From positions 1 to 39,437 of the forward strand of contig PMXQ01000148.1 in assembly GCA_003171065.1 (NCBI GenBank): a stretch of 39,437 nt of DNA. Direction: 5' to 3'. This document shows positions 31,220 through 39,437 of this stretch, one piece after another. Position 1 is the first letter of the stretch, and every line of letters begins with the position of its first letter. Under the pieces are notes generated by a model. The model was not told the DNA's origin. It did not search any database and worked only from the letters and a program-made list of their open reading frames with translations. This DNA comes from Chloroflexota bacterium. Its GTDB lineage: Bacteria; Chloroflexota; Limnocylindria; Limnocylindrales; CSP1-4. A program made the position numbers and the translations under genes.

Positions 31220-33056
31220 GCATCACTCCCCAGACGGTGCCCCACAGGTTGATCGCGATCGAAGCGGCCACGAACGGCACCAGCACCCACCAGTAGCGGC
31301 CGAGGCGGTTCGCGCCGAGCGCGACCAGCAAGATGGCGAACGGAGCGAAGTCGTTGCTGAAACGGTAGCCGAACTGAACCCAGCCCTGGCTGAAGTGCAT
31401 GAGGTTGACGAAGGCAATCGCCACGACGGCGATGGCGGCGCCCACGGTTACGCGGTCGAGCCTGCGCCAGAGGGCCGGGATGAAGGCCAGCGGGGCGAGC
31501 AGATAGGCCGGGCTGGTCAGGATGACGCTGTTGCCGACCCAGTTCGGGACTGCGATCGGGCAGGACTTGTCGAACAGCCCGCGCGCCGCGCCGCCCTGGC
31601 AGAGCTGATCCGCCGGCCAGGGATACTGGTTGGGCATGATCAGGGGCGTGTTGAACAGCATGATCATCAGGTTCTGCGGCACGTAGCGCAGGTCCTCGAT
31701 CGACCAGTCCGCATGGTAGTTGAGGAAGGTGTATCCGAGCTCCTGCTGGTACAGGTAGTCGTACACGGGGTTGAAGAGGTGACCCGTTTCCGCGTACGTG
31801 TAGACGAGCAGCGCGACGAGCGGCACCGCCGCTCCGGCGCCGGCCAGGAGTCCGCGCCGCAGCCAGTTGCCACCGCCGCCCACCAGGAGCAGGAACGGGA
31901 AGCCGAAGACGATCGTCAGCCGCGCCGTGCAGGCGAGGCCGAAGAGAAGCCCGGCGGCCACCTGGCGTGACTCCGGCCGGGCCATCGTGTCCGAGAAGGC
32001 GGCCAGCGCGCGATCCATCGACTGGGGTCGAACGCGGGCCATGACCACCAGCACGACGACCAGCACCAGGACCGCTGCGTCCGCGAGTGCCAGCGCCCCC
32101 GGGTCCTGGGCTCCGAGCACCAGAGCCGCGGGCACGCCGCCGACGACGGCGACGACGGCGATGAGCGGCACCAGAACGCCGCGGCCGGACACGGCGAGGG
32201 CCAGAATGGCGGCCCCGATCGCCAGGACAACGCCCACGCCGGCGACGGTGGCTGCTGCCGTACCGGCTCCGGCCAACCTGAAGAGCAGCTCGCCGAGCAC
32301 ACCAAGCACGACGACCGTCACTGCCGAGCGCCACCAGCCGGGCCACGCCGCACGCCGGGCCGCGGCGAGATCATCTGCGAGGGGCTGCGGCTCGGCGGCC
32401 TCGCGGTCGGCGGAGAGCGCGAAAGCAATCGCCGCCAGCAGACAGCCGACGGCGACTATGTGGGCCCAGAACCAGGTGCTTCCTATGGCGGCCGCGTACC
32501 AGAGGACCGTGCCCAGGCCCAGGAACAAGGTGGTCAGCCGGCGCACCTCCTGTCGGATCGGCAGGTAGCCCAGCATCCAATAGGCAATCCCAACATCCAC
32601 GGCGGCGAAGATCGTGGCCAGCAGCTGCTCGTTGGTGAACAGGTGCCAGAAGGCGACGAACGGCAGCAGGACCAGCGCCGGGAGCGGCGGGAACGGCAGG
32701 TTGCCGCGGTTGGTGTCGTTGCCGTCGGCGTCGAGGATCGGCTGGAAGTCCTGATACCAGGAATCGCCCGGCGAGGTCGCCGACGGCGCCACATGGGTCG
32801 CGATCGAGGTCTGGCCGTCCAGCCACGCCTGGGCCTGCCAGACGAAATGACTGTACGGGTTCTGGCGGTTTGGGTTCGTGAAGACGAACACGATCAGGCA
32901 CAGGACGATGAGGGCGATGCCCCAGACGAAGGGCGCCAGGCGGACCTTCCCGTCTTGGGCGTCGGAGCCGCCGGGATGCAGATCGTCCGCCGGCTCGGCG
33001 GCGGGCGTGGCCGGTCCGCCGTCCCCAGGCGTGGCCTGGGTTATACTCCGCTGCAC
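31209..33056 (-). CDS. Polytopic membrane protein, GT-C glycosyltransferase-like
   Basis: 615 residues from GTG 33056. First helix at about 43-60, then an external loop FTNPNRQNPYSHFVWQAQAWLDGQTSI...NRGNLPFPPLPALVLLPFVAFWHLF; this helix-loop-helix with a proline-rich return is the GT-C pattern, as is LLFGLACTARLTIVFGFPFLLL in the middle. About 14 helices in all; a central stretch (about residues 235-340) of pure Ala/Val/Leu/Gly helices looks like an inserted bundle. External loops near the C-terminus include NPVYDYLYQQELGY and FGYRFSNDFAPF. No acceptor or donor can be named. First gene of the minus operon; its start codon is 29 bases from that of the divergent giant gene. Confidence 0.7.
   Translation of the reverse strand: MQRSITQATPGDGGPATPAAEPADDLHPGGSDAQDGKVRLAPFVWGIALIVLCLIVFVFTNPNRQNPYSHFVWQAQAWLDGQTSIATHVAPSATSPGDSWYQDFQPILDADGNDTNRGNLPFPPLPALVLLPFVAFWHLFTNEQLLATIFAAVDVGIAYWMLGYLPIRQEVRRLTTLFLGLGTVLWYAAAIGSTWFWAHIVAVGCLLAAIAFALSADREAAEPQPLADDLAAARRAAWPGWWRSAVTVVVLGVLGELLFRLAGAGTAAATVAGVGVVLAIGAAILALAVSGRGVLVPLIAVVAVVGGVPAALVLGAQDPGALALADAAVLVLVVVLVVMARVRPQSMDRALAAFSDTMARPESRQVAAGLLFGLACTARLTIVFGFPFLLLVGGGGNWLRRGLLAGAGAAVPLVALLVYTYAETGHLFNPVYDYLYQQELGYTFLNYHADWSIEDLRYVPQNLMIMLFNTPLIMPNQYPWPADQLCQGGAARGLFDKSCPIAVPNWVGNSVILTSPAYLLAPLAFIPALWRRLDRVTVGAAIAVVAIAFVNLMHFSQGWVQFGYRFSNDFAPFAILLVALGANRLGRYWWVLVPFVAASIAINLWGTVWGVMLGW
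33042..33047 (+). promoter_or_regulatory. Candidate -10 of the giant gene
   Basis: TATACT, 44 bases before TTG 33086 and inside the first codons of the divergent gene. No clear -35. Confidence 0.35.
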
Positions 33057-33085
33057 TTCAGCGCTCGTCCAGGAGGCCGTTTCGG

Positions 33086-36000
33086 TTGGCAGGCCCGAGC
33101 ACGCGAGAGGCCAGCCCGCGGGGGAACGCGGCGGCGGGAACGAACGGTGTCGAAACCTCTGTTCTCGCCATCGTCGTCCTTCTCCTCCTGGGTCTGACCC
33201 TCCGACTCATCATCGCATACGTTCTACTTCCCGGGTCGGGCTTCCCCAACGATCTCGGCTCGTTTCGGGGTTGGAGCAGCCAGCTCGTAGCGCAGGGCCC
33301 CGTGGGGTTCTACGACAGGGCCGGCTTCCTGGACTATCCCCCCGTCTACCTGCTCTTCCTGTGGGTCCAGGGCCTGATCTTCTCGCCGTTCGGCGGCATC
33401 GATGACCAGTCGATCAAGCTGATCCCGATCTTCACGGACCTGGCCCTGGCCTGGGTCGTCTTCGTCACGGCGCATGAGCTGGGTGCATCGCGGTGGCGGT
33501 CCGTGGGCGCGGCCGCGATCGTCCTGTTCAACCCCATCACCTGGTTCAACAGCGCGATCTGGGGCCAGGCCGACGTCGTCGGCGCCTTCTTCATGCTGCT
33601 GGGCCTGAGGGAGCTGCTGCGGGATCGGCGCGAGCTCGCCGCGGTATTCGCCGTGGTGGCCGCCATGACCAAGATGCAGCTGGGAATCCTCGGCGTCCTC
33701 GTCGGCTTCGTGATCCTCCGCCGGTCGCTGGCTCCGCGCGAGGGGCGGCCCGATCCCGAGCGCGTCCTGACGTCCATGGCGTCGGGATTGGCCACGGGCG
33801 CCCTGGTCTGCCTGCCATTCACGGGCCTCGATTTCGTCGGCCTCGCCGCGCGCCTGACCACGCCTCAAGGCCTTCTGGCGCTGCCCGCGGGCTTGATCGC
33901 CGGCCTGGGCGTCTACTTGCTGGTCCGGCGCTCCGACCTCGTTTCGGCCGCGACCCGAGAGCTCGCAGCCGCGGCAGCCGGCGCGGCCACGGTCGTTGGC
34001 TTCGCCGCGATGGCTTTCGGCTCGATCGCCAGCCACATCATCAACACGTTCGGCGAGTACCCGTACCTGACTCTCAACGCCTACAACCCCTGGGCCCTGG
34101 TGGGCACCGGGACCGGCGGCGCCATGGATCAGACCCTGGGCTGGATCCACGATGTCCTGGTGTACGCCAACGGCGCCGCCCAACCGTACTTCAGCGTCGG
34201 GCCGTTCTCGACCCATGTCGTGATCGCCATGGCGGTCACCGTTCTCGTGCTCGTCGCGGTCGCCGCCGTCGCCTGGGCACGTGCCAGGGCGACGGATCCG
34301 GGAGCGGAACAGGTCCAGGCGTACGCGGCTGCCGCTGCGGCGCCCGCAACCGATCAGCTCGAATCGGAGGCCCCGGCGTCCGAGGCGGCCCCGTCGGCGT
34401 CCGGATCCCGCAAGCCCGCCTTCTCGCTGCCGTCCGAGCTGCGCTCGCTCGCGGTGGGATGCCTTGTCGTGGTGGGCGCGATCGTCTGCCTCCTCGCCGG
34501 CCAGCTCAGCGGCGGGCTTCCGGCCTGGGTCGTCGGCGACGGCTTCCTGGTGGCCATCATGGTCGGCGTAGGCGCCTGGGCGGCCTGGCGCGACGACCGC
34601 CTTTCGATCGCGGTCGCGCTCGCGATCCTGGCCATCGCCTTCTTCGTCGTCCCGACCCGGGCGCACGAGCGCTATCTGTTCCCGTTCTTCGCCGTGGGCG
34701 CGATCCTGCTGGCCGTGTCGTGGCGCTGGAGCGTCGCGTACGTGGTGCTGGCCGTGGTCAACGCCGCGAACCTGCTGGCCGTCCTTGTCGAATACCAGGG
34801 CATCCCCGGCGTGCAGGGTGCCAATGGGACGGCCGGCCCGATCTCGGGGCTGCTGGGCGATTGGGGCAACTTCCTCAAGACCGCCGAGTGGGCCGGGGTA
34901 ATCTGGCCGATCGCGCTTTCGGGGGTCGTCACCGGCCTCGCCCTGCTGTGGGCCATGGCGCAGATGCGACCCCGGGCCGTCGCGGTGCTGGCCTGGGAGG
35001 CCGAAAGGGCAGGGCGCGAGCCCGAGCATTTGTGGTCCCTGACACACATGTGGCCGGAGTCTGGCCAGGTGCCGGTATGGGCAGCGGAAAGGGCGGGCCG
35101 CCGACCCGAGCCCCGGCCCGAGCCCGAGGTCGAACCGGCCGCCGCGGGGACCCTCGCGGGCCGCGAGATGGCGGTGTCGGACGAGACAGCCGGCGACGAG
35201 ACAGCCGGCGACGAGACAGCCGGCGACGTCTACGACGACTATGAGAGCTACGACTCGGCATCCGGCGAGCAGCCGGAGTTTGTCCCCGGCTTCGTGATGT
35301 CGGCCTGGCGATGGCTCAACCGCTCGGGGACGATGCCGGATCGTTCGGCCGCTCTCTCAACCGAGCCCAAAGGCCACTTCGACAAGCTCGACCTCTGGGT
35401 CGTCGTGGCCGTCGTCATCGTGATTCTCTCGATGCGCGTCTATCGCCTCGACGAACCGTCCCAGATGTACTTCGACGAGGTCTACCACGCCCGCACCGCC
35501 ACGGAGTTCCTGCAGGACTGGCAGTACGGCATCCGCCACGACATCTATGAGTGGACTCACCCGATGCTGGCCAAGTACGCCATCGCCGGCGGCCTGGCCG
35601 TCTTCTCGGACGACAAGGTCACGGCCACGAGCAGCCTCGGTGTGCCGGTGATGGATGCGGTCGTGCAGCCGCGGATCGCGCCCGACAGCGCCGACTCCGG
35701 GACCGGCCCCACCGATCCCCGCTCCAACGCCGACGCGCGACTCGGCGATCGCCTGTACGTCGCCACGGGCACGGAGGTGATCGCGTACGACCTCCAGACG
35801 CGAGCGGTGGAGGCGACGTACCAGATTCCCGGAGCATCCGCGCTCTCCATCGCGGGCGACACGGGCGACCTCTTCGTCGGCACCTCGGACGGGCGGATCT
35901 GGCGGATCGACATGTTCCAGCTCGACGACGTCCGCCTCGGCGCGGCGAGCAAGCCCGCGCCGGCGGTCGAGCTGTCGACCCAGACGGGCTTTCCGATCGT

Positions 36001-39000
36001 CAAGATCTACGCCGACTCGCCGCCCCTGATCCTGGCCGTCGACACGACCGGAACGATCGTGTCGCTTGATGGCACGGGCAAGATCCTGGCCCGCGAAGTG
36101 GTGGATGGCGCCGCCGATTTCGCACCGCTGACTTCTACCGCGACAGTGGTCGTACGGACCCCGACCTCGAGCCCGACTGCGACCGTGTCGGCGGAAGCCA
36201 ACGCCATTGCCGCGGCGCTGAAGATATCGTCGGACGACGTTGCGGCGGCGCTGAGCTCGCCGGCGAACTCGGGTCTCGACACGGTCCTGGACCTGGGCAC
36301 GCTCTCGCAGGACCAGATAGCCGCTCTCCAGACACTCATCGACGCCGGCCAGCTGCCGGACATCGCCATCAGGTCAGATGACCCGCAGGTGGTGGTCGCG
36401 TACGCCAGCGGCGTCGGCATCATGGACGTGCGTGACCTCGCCGTGACCTCGCCCATCAGCACGAATCAGCCGGCAACCTCGATCGCGATCGACCCCGCGG
36501 CCCGTTCTGCTTGTGTGAACCCCCCCCTCCCGGAATGGTTCGTCGCCACGGGCGCCTCGATCCTCCTGGTCGACGTGAACGACGCGGGGACCGCGACGAT
36601 CGCGCAGGATCCTTGTCAGCAGCTCAGTGTGATGCCCGGCTTGATCACCAAGGTCGTCTTTGACGGCTCGACCCAGGACGCCTCTGCTCTCGGGAGAACT
36701 CCCGACGGGTCGGGCTGGACGGTCTATGCGATCGAAAGCAACGGCAACACCGTCTTCTCGGATGCGAAGCTGCCGTTCGATCCGGTCGCCATCGGGGTGG
36801 ACGCGACCCCGGACCTGCCCAACACCGACCGCCAGGACCTCCTCGCCTTCGCTCCCAACGGCGACATGGCCCAGGTCGACATCGGCCAGTTCGCCTTCGC
36901 CTGGCGCATCGTCGGGGTCCTCTTCGGAGCGCTCATGGCGGTCTGCCTCTACCTGCTGGCGCGGCTCCTCTTCCGCCGCCGCTCGGTCGGCCTGCTGGTG
37001 GCCCTCTTCTCGTGCGTGGACGGGATGTTCTTCGCCCAGTCGCGCATCGCCATGAACGACACATACGTCGGCGGCTTCCTGTTACTGGCATATCTTCTGT
37101 TTGCATACATCTGGCTCGGCGCGAAGAACGATCGCCGGTCATGGCTGGCTTTCTGGATCGGCATGCCGCTGGTGGGGCTGGTGCTGGGCCTGGCCCTGGC
37201 CTCCAAGTGGGTAGCCCTGTACGCCATCGCGAGCATCGGCATCCTGATCTTCATCCGATCGGCGCTGGGACGGCTCCTCACCATCCTGGGTCTGGTCGCG
37301 GGGACGGGCATCCTCGGCTGGAACGCGATCGCGGAGATGCAGACCCTGCCGGGAACGGGGAACGTCGCCGCGCTCCTGCTCATCCTCGGCCTGGGCCTGG
37401 CGGTCCTGGTGGGCGGCGTGTGGTACGCCATGGTGCGGGCTCGGACGACGCCCGACAAGGTGCTCTTCGTGGCGGTCGCGGTCCTGATCAGCCTGCCGAT
37501 CTTCTACTGGGGCATGAAGTTCTATCCCGCGCCCGACCAGAACGGCGGCCCGGACTACACGTTCTTCTTGATCATGCTCGTGGCGACCGCGATCGCCGCC
37601 GCCGTGAACGCCTACCACCCGATCGCCTGGAGCAAGCAGGAGTTCTGGTTCGCGGTCTTCGCCCCGCTCGGGATCGGCCTGGTGGCCGGCGTCGGTTGGC
37701 TGATAGTGGGCGTGCTCGACTTCGTGCCCTTGCAGGGCATCCTGGCCTATGTCGCCTCGCGGGGCATCGTGGGCGGCATCGCCGCCGTCCCCGCCATCGC
37801 CTTCGTCTTCTGGCTCGCCGGCAAGCTCGGCTTCGGGCCGCTGGCCGACCCGCCGTCGGCGGAGAATCCTTCGTCCTTCGCCGGACCGCCATCGCCGGCG
37901 CCCCAGGGCTGGCTGCGCCTGGGCTCCGGCTTCGGTCTGCCGGCGGCCTGGATGGCGGTTTGCCTCATGATCCTGCCGCTGGCCGTCTACATCGCCGTCT
38001 ACGTCCCGTGGGCGGTGCCCTGGCAGCAGGAGACACCCGCCAGCGGCCGGCTGCCGATCCTGATGTGCTGGAACACGGATCCCGCAACGGGGGCGTGTAC
38101 GAACGCCTGGCCGGTGGGCCACACCGGTCAGACGCTGATGCAGCTGACCGAGCAGATGTATGCCTACCACAATGATCTGCGCGCCACGCACGCCGCCAGC
38201 TCGCCGTGGTGGGCCTGGCCCCTGGACCTGAAGCCCGTCTGGTTCGAGAGCGTCAGCTACGGCCCGGACGTTGGCTCATGGATCCACGATGGCGGCAACC
38301 CGGTGCTGTGGTGGCTGGCCATCCCGGGCATGGCCTTCGTCTGCTGGCAGGCCTTCAAACGACGAAGCCTGGGGCTGGCGCTGATAGCAATCGCCTTCTT
38401 CTGGCAATGGCTGTCCTGGGCCCGCATCGACCGGGCTGCGTTCCAGTATCACTTCTACACGGCCCTCCCGTTCTTCCTGTTAGGCCTGGCGTATTTCCTG
38501 GCCGAACTGTGGCACGGGCCGTCCCGCCGGACATGGCTGCTCGCCCGCATCGCCGCCGTCGCGGCGGCGATGGTTCCGGCTGCCCTGTGGATAGCGAAGT
38601 ACCCGTTGTGCAGTCTCGCCCGCGTAGATGCATCGAACTACTTCGGTAACACCGCCTGCGGTTCTGTTACGGGTACGCTCACGGTCGAGGCGCGCATCTT
38701 CCTGATCGCGCTGGTTCTCGTGGGCGCACTGGCCGTGCTCGCCCTGACGCTGATCCGCCTCGAGCGCTGCCCTCCCGAGGAGAGCGAAGATGATCGAAGC
38801 TGGATCTTCCAGCTGATCCTCCCTGTTGCCGTGGCCGGAGCCTTGATCCTCTGGCTTGGTGCCAACGGTCCGCGCGAAGTGATCTTCCAGGCTGCCCTGC
38901 CGCCCGACCTGCTGGCGCTCATCATGGCGGTGCTGGGCGTGTGCCTGGGCATCCTCGCGATCACCGCCCGCGACTCGCGCCGCCTGATGTTTGGGATCTG

Positions 39001-39437
39001 CATCTTCGCGGTGGTGACGTTTGCCGCGCTGTATCCGGACCTGTCCGCCCTGCCCGTGCCGAACCTGTTGCTCAACGTCTACGACGCCATCCTGCCGACC
39101 TGGTTCTACGGCTTCCAGTTCGCGGACAACATGCAACAGTCGCAGAGCGTGGCCTTCATCAGCAGCGCCTCGGTCCTGGTTTCGCTGGCGGCGCTGGCCG
39201 TCGCACTGATGGCGGGCTACGCGGCCTGGGTGCAGCGCGTCGTCGCCGGGTACCGCCGCCACCAGTTGCTGATCGCCGGTCTGGGCGAGGGGGATGCCGC
39301 CGGGGGCGAATCCGCAGACGAGCCGGCGGCCGGAGCGGCAGACAAGCCGGTAGACAAGCCGGTAGACGGACCTGCGGGCGGCGCGGCAGACAAGCCGGCA
39401 GACGGGGCGGCAGACGGGGCGGCAGACGGAACTGCGG
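33086..39437 (+). CDS. Giant fused GT-C glycosyltransferase / GT39 protein O-mannosyltransferase with inserted propeller-like domain (3' truncated by window)
   Basis: At least 2,117 residues from TTG 33086 (AGGAGG at 33071-33076, nine-base spacing); no stop before the window end. Module 1 (1-about 665): GT-C with Asp56 after helix 1, DYPP at 83-86 and RAHERYLFPF at 525-534, as in ALG6/GT87-like enzymes. Linker (about 670-765): acidic, with DETAG repeats. Module 2: PMT/GT39, with FDEVYHARTATEFLQDW (Asp797-Glu798), EWTHPMLAKY (822-831), QSRIAMNDTY (1318-1327), LGLALASKWVALYA, and the C-terminal SSPWWAWPLDLKPVWF. Between the HP motif and FAWRIVGVLFG (1271-) lies an insertion of about 430 residues with propeller-like repeats (DRLYVATGTEVIAYDLQT, GDLFVGTSDGRIWRIDMF). 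PMTs pass mannose from a polyprenyl phosphate to Ser/Thr of exported proteins. The end is a repetitive Ala/Asp/Lys/Pro tail. Confidence 0.88.
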   Translation, partial: MAGPSTREASPRGNAAAGTNGVETSVLAIVVLLLLGLTLRLIIAYVLLPGSGFPNDLGSFRGWSSQLVAQGPVGFYDRAGFLDYPPVYLLFLWVQGLIFSPFGGIDDQSIKLIPIFTDLALAWVVFVTAHELGASRWRSVGAAAIVLFNPITWFNSAIWGQADVVGAFFMLLGLRELLRDRRELAAVFAVVAAMTKMQLGILGVLVGFVILRRSLAPREGRPDPERVLTSMASGLATGALVCLPFTGLDFVGLAARLTTPQGLLALPAGLIAGLGVYLLVRRSDLVSAATRELAAAAAGAATVVGFAAMAFGSIASHIINTFGEYPYLTLNAYNPWALVGTGTGGAMDQTLGWIHDVLVYANGAAQPYFSVGPFSTHVVIAMAVTVLVLVAVAAVAWARARATDPGAEQVQAYAAAAAAPATDQLESEAPASEAAPSASGSRKPAFSLPSELRSLAVGCLVVVGAIVCLLAGQLSGGLPAWVVGDGFLVAIMVGVGAWAAWRDDRLSIAVALAILAIAFFVVPTRAHERYLFPFFAVGAILLAVSWRWSVAYVVLAVVNAANLLAVLVEYQGIPGVQGANGTAGPISGLLGDWGNFLKTAEWAGVIWPIALSGVVTGLALLWAMAQMRPRAVAVLAWEAERAGREPEHLWSLTHMWPESGQVPVWAAERAGRRPEPRPEPEVEPAAAGTLAGREMAVSDETAGDETAGDETAGDVYDDYESYDSASGEQPEFVPGFVMSAWRWLNRSGTMPDRSAALSTEPKGHFDKLDLWVVVAVVIVILSMRVYRLDEPSQMYFDEVYHARTATEFLQDWQYGIRHDIYEWTHPMLAKYAIAGGLAVFSDDKVTATSSLGVPVMDAVVQPRIAPDSADSGTGPTDPRSNADARLGDRLYVATGTEVIAYDLQTRAVEATYQIPGASALSIAGDTGDLFVGTSDGRIWRIDMFQLDDVRLGAASKPAPAVELSTQTGFPIVKIYADSPPLILAVDTTGTIVSLDGTGKILAREVVDGAADFAPLTSTATVVVRTPTSSPTATVSAEANAIAAALKISSDDVAAALSSPANSGLDTVLDLGTLSQDQIAALQTLIDAGQLPDIAIRSDDPQVVVAYASGVGIMDVRDLAVTSPISTNQPATSIAIDPAARSACVNPPLPEWFVATGASILLVDVNDAGTATIAQDPCQQLSVMPGLITKVVFDGSTQDASALGRTPDGSGWTVYAIESNGNTVFSDAKLPFDPVAIGVDATPDLPNTDRQDLLAFAPNGDMAQVDIGQFAFAWRIVGVLFGALMAVCLYLLARLLFRRRSVGLLVALFSCVDGMFFAQSRIAMNDTYVGGFLLLAYLLFAYIWLGAKNDRRSWLAFWIGMPLVGLVLGLALASKWVALYAIASIGILIFIRSALGRLLTILGLVAGTGILGWNAIAEMQTLPGTGNVAALLLILGLGLAVLVGGVWYAMVRARTTPDKVLFVAVAVLISLPIFYWGMKFYPAPDQNGGPDYTFFLIMLVATAIAAAVNAYHPIAWSKQEFWFAVFAPLGIGLVAGVGWLIVGVLDFVPLQGILAYVASRGIVGGIAAVPAIAFVFWLAGKLGFGPLADPPSAENPSSFAGPPSPAPQGWLRLGSGFGLPAAWMAVCLMILPLAVYIAVYVPWAVPWQQETPASGRLPILMCWNTDPATGACTNAWPVGHTGQTLMQLTEQMYAYHNDLRATHAASSPWWAWPLDLKPVWFESVSYGPDVGSWIHDGGNPVLWWLAIPGMAFVCWQAFKRRSLGLALIAIAFFWQWLSWARIDRAAFQYHFYTALPFFLLGLAYFLAELWHGPSRRTWLLARIAAVAAAMVPAALWIAKYPLCSLARVDASNYFGNTACGSVTGTLTVEARIFLIALVLVGALAVLALTLIRLERCPPEESEDDRSWIFQLILPVAVAGALILWLGANGPREVIFQAALPPDLLALIMAVLGVCLGILAITARDSRRLMFGICIFAVVTFAALYPDLSALPVPNLLLNVYDAILPTWFYGFQFADNMQQSQSVAFISSASVLVSLAALAVALMAGYAAWVQRVVAGYRRHQLLIAGLGEGDAAGGESADEPAAGAADKPVDKPVDGPAGGAADKPADGAADGAADGTA
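35180..35224 (+). repeat. Three 15-bp perfect tandem repeats
   Basis: Unit GACGAGACAGCCGGC, three exact copies, encoding DETAG x3 in the acidic linker between the two transferase modules of the giant gene. Confidence 0.95.
39313..39437 (+). repeat. Degenerate short repeats at the end of the giant gene
   Basis: 12- to 15-base units of the type GCAGACAAGCCG, GTAGACAAGCCG and GCAGACGGGGCG encode ADKP, VDKP and ADGA blocks. The array continues past the window end. Confidence 0.8.

Noticed and set aside
29564-31252. Long plus-strand open frame opposite the DUF2723 gene
   Set aside because: Antisense shadow caused by high GC; the minus strand has the recognisable family motif.
33224-35047. Long minus-strand open frame (607 codons) opposite the giant gene
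   Set aside because: Composition is Arg/Gly/Asp/His-rich without any motif; it mirrors the codon pattern of the plus-strand gene, which has clear membrane helices and family signatures.
36520-36527. Run of eight C residues inside the giant gene as a possible frameshift
   Set aside because: The frame before and after the run is the same and both sides encode consistent propeller-like sequence, so the run length appears correct.
1-39437. CRISPR arrays, insertion sequences, prophage genes, rRNA or tRNA genes
   Set aside because: None seen: no spaced direct repeats of 25-40 bases, no transposase or integrase motifs, no structural RNA other than tmRNA.

Overview
The window is a high-GC (by eye well over 60 %), gene-dense bacterial chromosome segment that contains the replication origin. 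Gene order (secA tail, prfB, ftsE, ftsX, S41 protease, smpB, then rpmH-rnpA-yidD-yidC-khpB divergent from dnaA-dnaN-recF-dciA), a single-membrane type envelope set (lipoprotein-like YidC, VanW protein, protein O-mannosyltransferase, no LPS or outer-membrane genes), frequent GTG/TTG starts and Pro/Ser/Thr-rich tails suggest a Chloroflexota lineage (Limnocylindria/Ellin6529-like), with Actinomycetota as second choice. This placement is inference; no rRNA is present.

Layout. 1-3.1 kb: 3' end of secA, a DUF218 membrane protein coupled to it, a small Cys-rich protein, and prfB with an intact programmed +1 frameshift. 3.1-8.8 kb: double GNAT acetyltransferase, ftsE, ftsX, a ctpA-like S41 protease, a tiny locus with its own promoter, near-perfect SD, 17-codon ORF and UUCG hairpin, then smpB and a YcxB-like membrane protein. 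8.9-11.2 kb: ECF sigma factor overlapping a membrane protein that is probably its anti-sigma factor, and tmRNA (tag ANEVTGNNQSAFALAA). 11.4-14.9 kb: small membrane protein, J-domain protein, DUF998 protein, MFS transporter. 14.9-17.2 kb: large VanW-family envelope protein (minus). 17.4-20.5 kb: khpB, yidC, yidD, rnpA, rpmH (minus, one operon from a consensus promoter). 21.0-25.6 kb: dnaA, oriC candidate with three evenly spaced DnaA boxes, dnaN, recF, dciA (plus). 25.7-28.5 kb: a degenerate PP2C domain joined through one membrane segment to a beta-propeller-like exterior, and a DUF151 nuclease. 28.6-39.4 kb: envelope glycosylation island: minus operon of a GT2 polyprenyl-phosphate-sugar synthase-like enzyme, a DUF2723 protein and a polytopic membrane protein, divergent by only 29 bp from a giant plus-strand gene of at least 2,117 codons that runs off the window.

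The most unusual object is that giant gene (33086 to the end). One uninterrupted reading frame carries an ALG6/GT87-like GT-C glycosyltransferase, an acidic repeat linker, and then a complete-looking GT39 protein O-mannosyltransferase whose first extracytoplasmic loop is interrupted by about 430 residues that look like a beta-propeller. With the adjacent GT2 enzyme as possible maker of the lipid-linked sugar donor, it suggests an exported-protein glycosylation pathway in which two membrane transferases are physically joined. The second is the pseudo-PP2C/propeller protein next to the replication genes, in which every metal-binding motif I can align has lost its aspartate.
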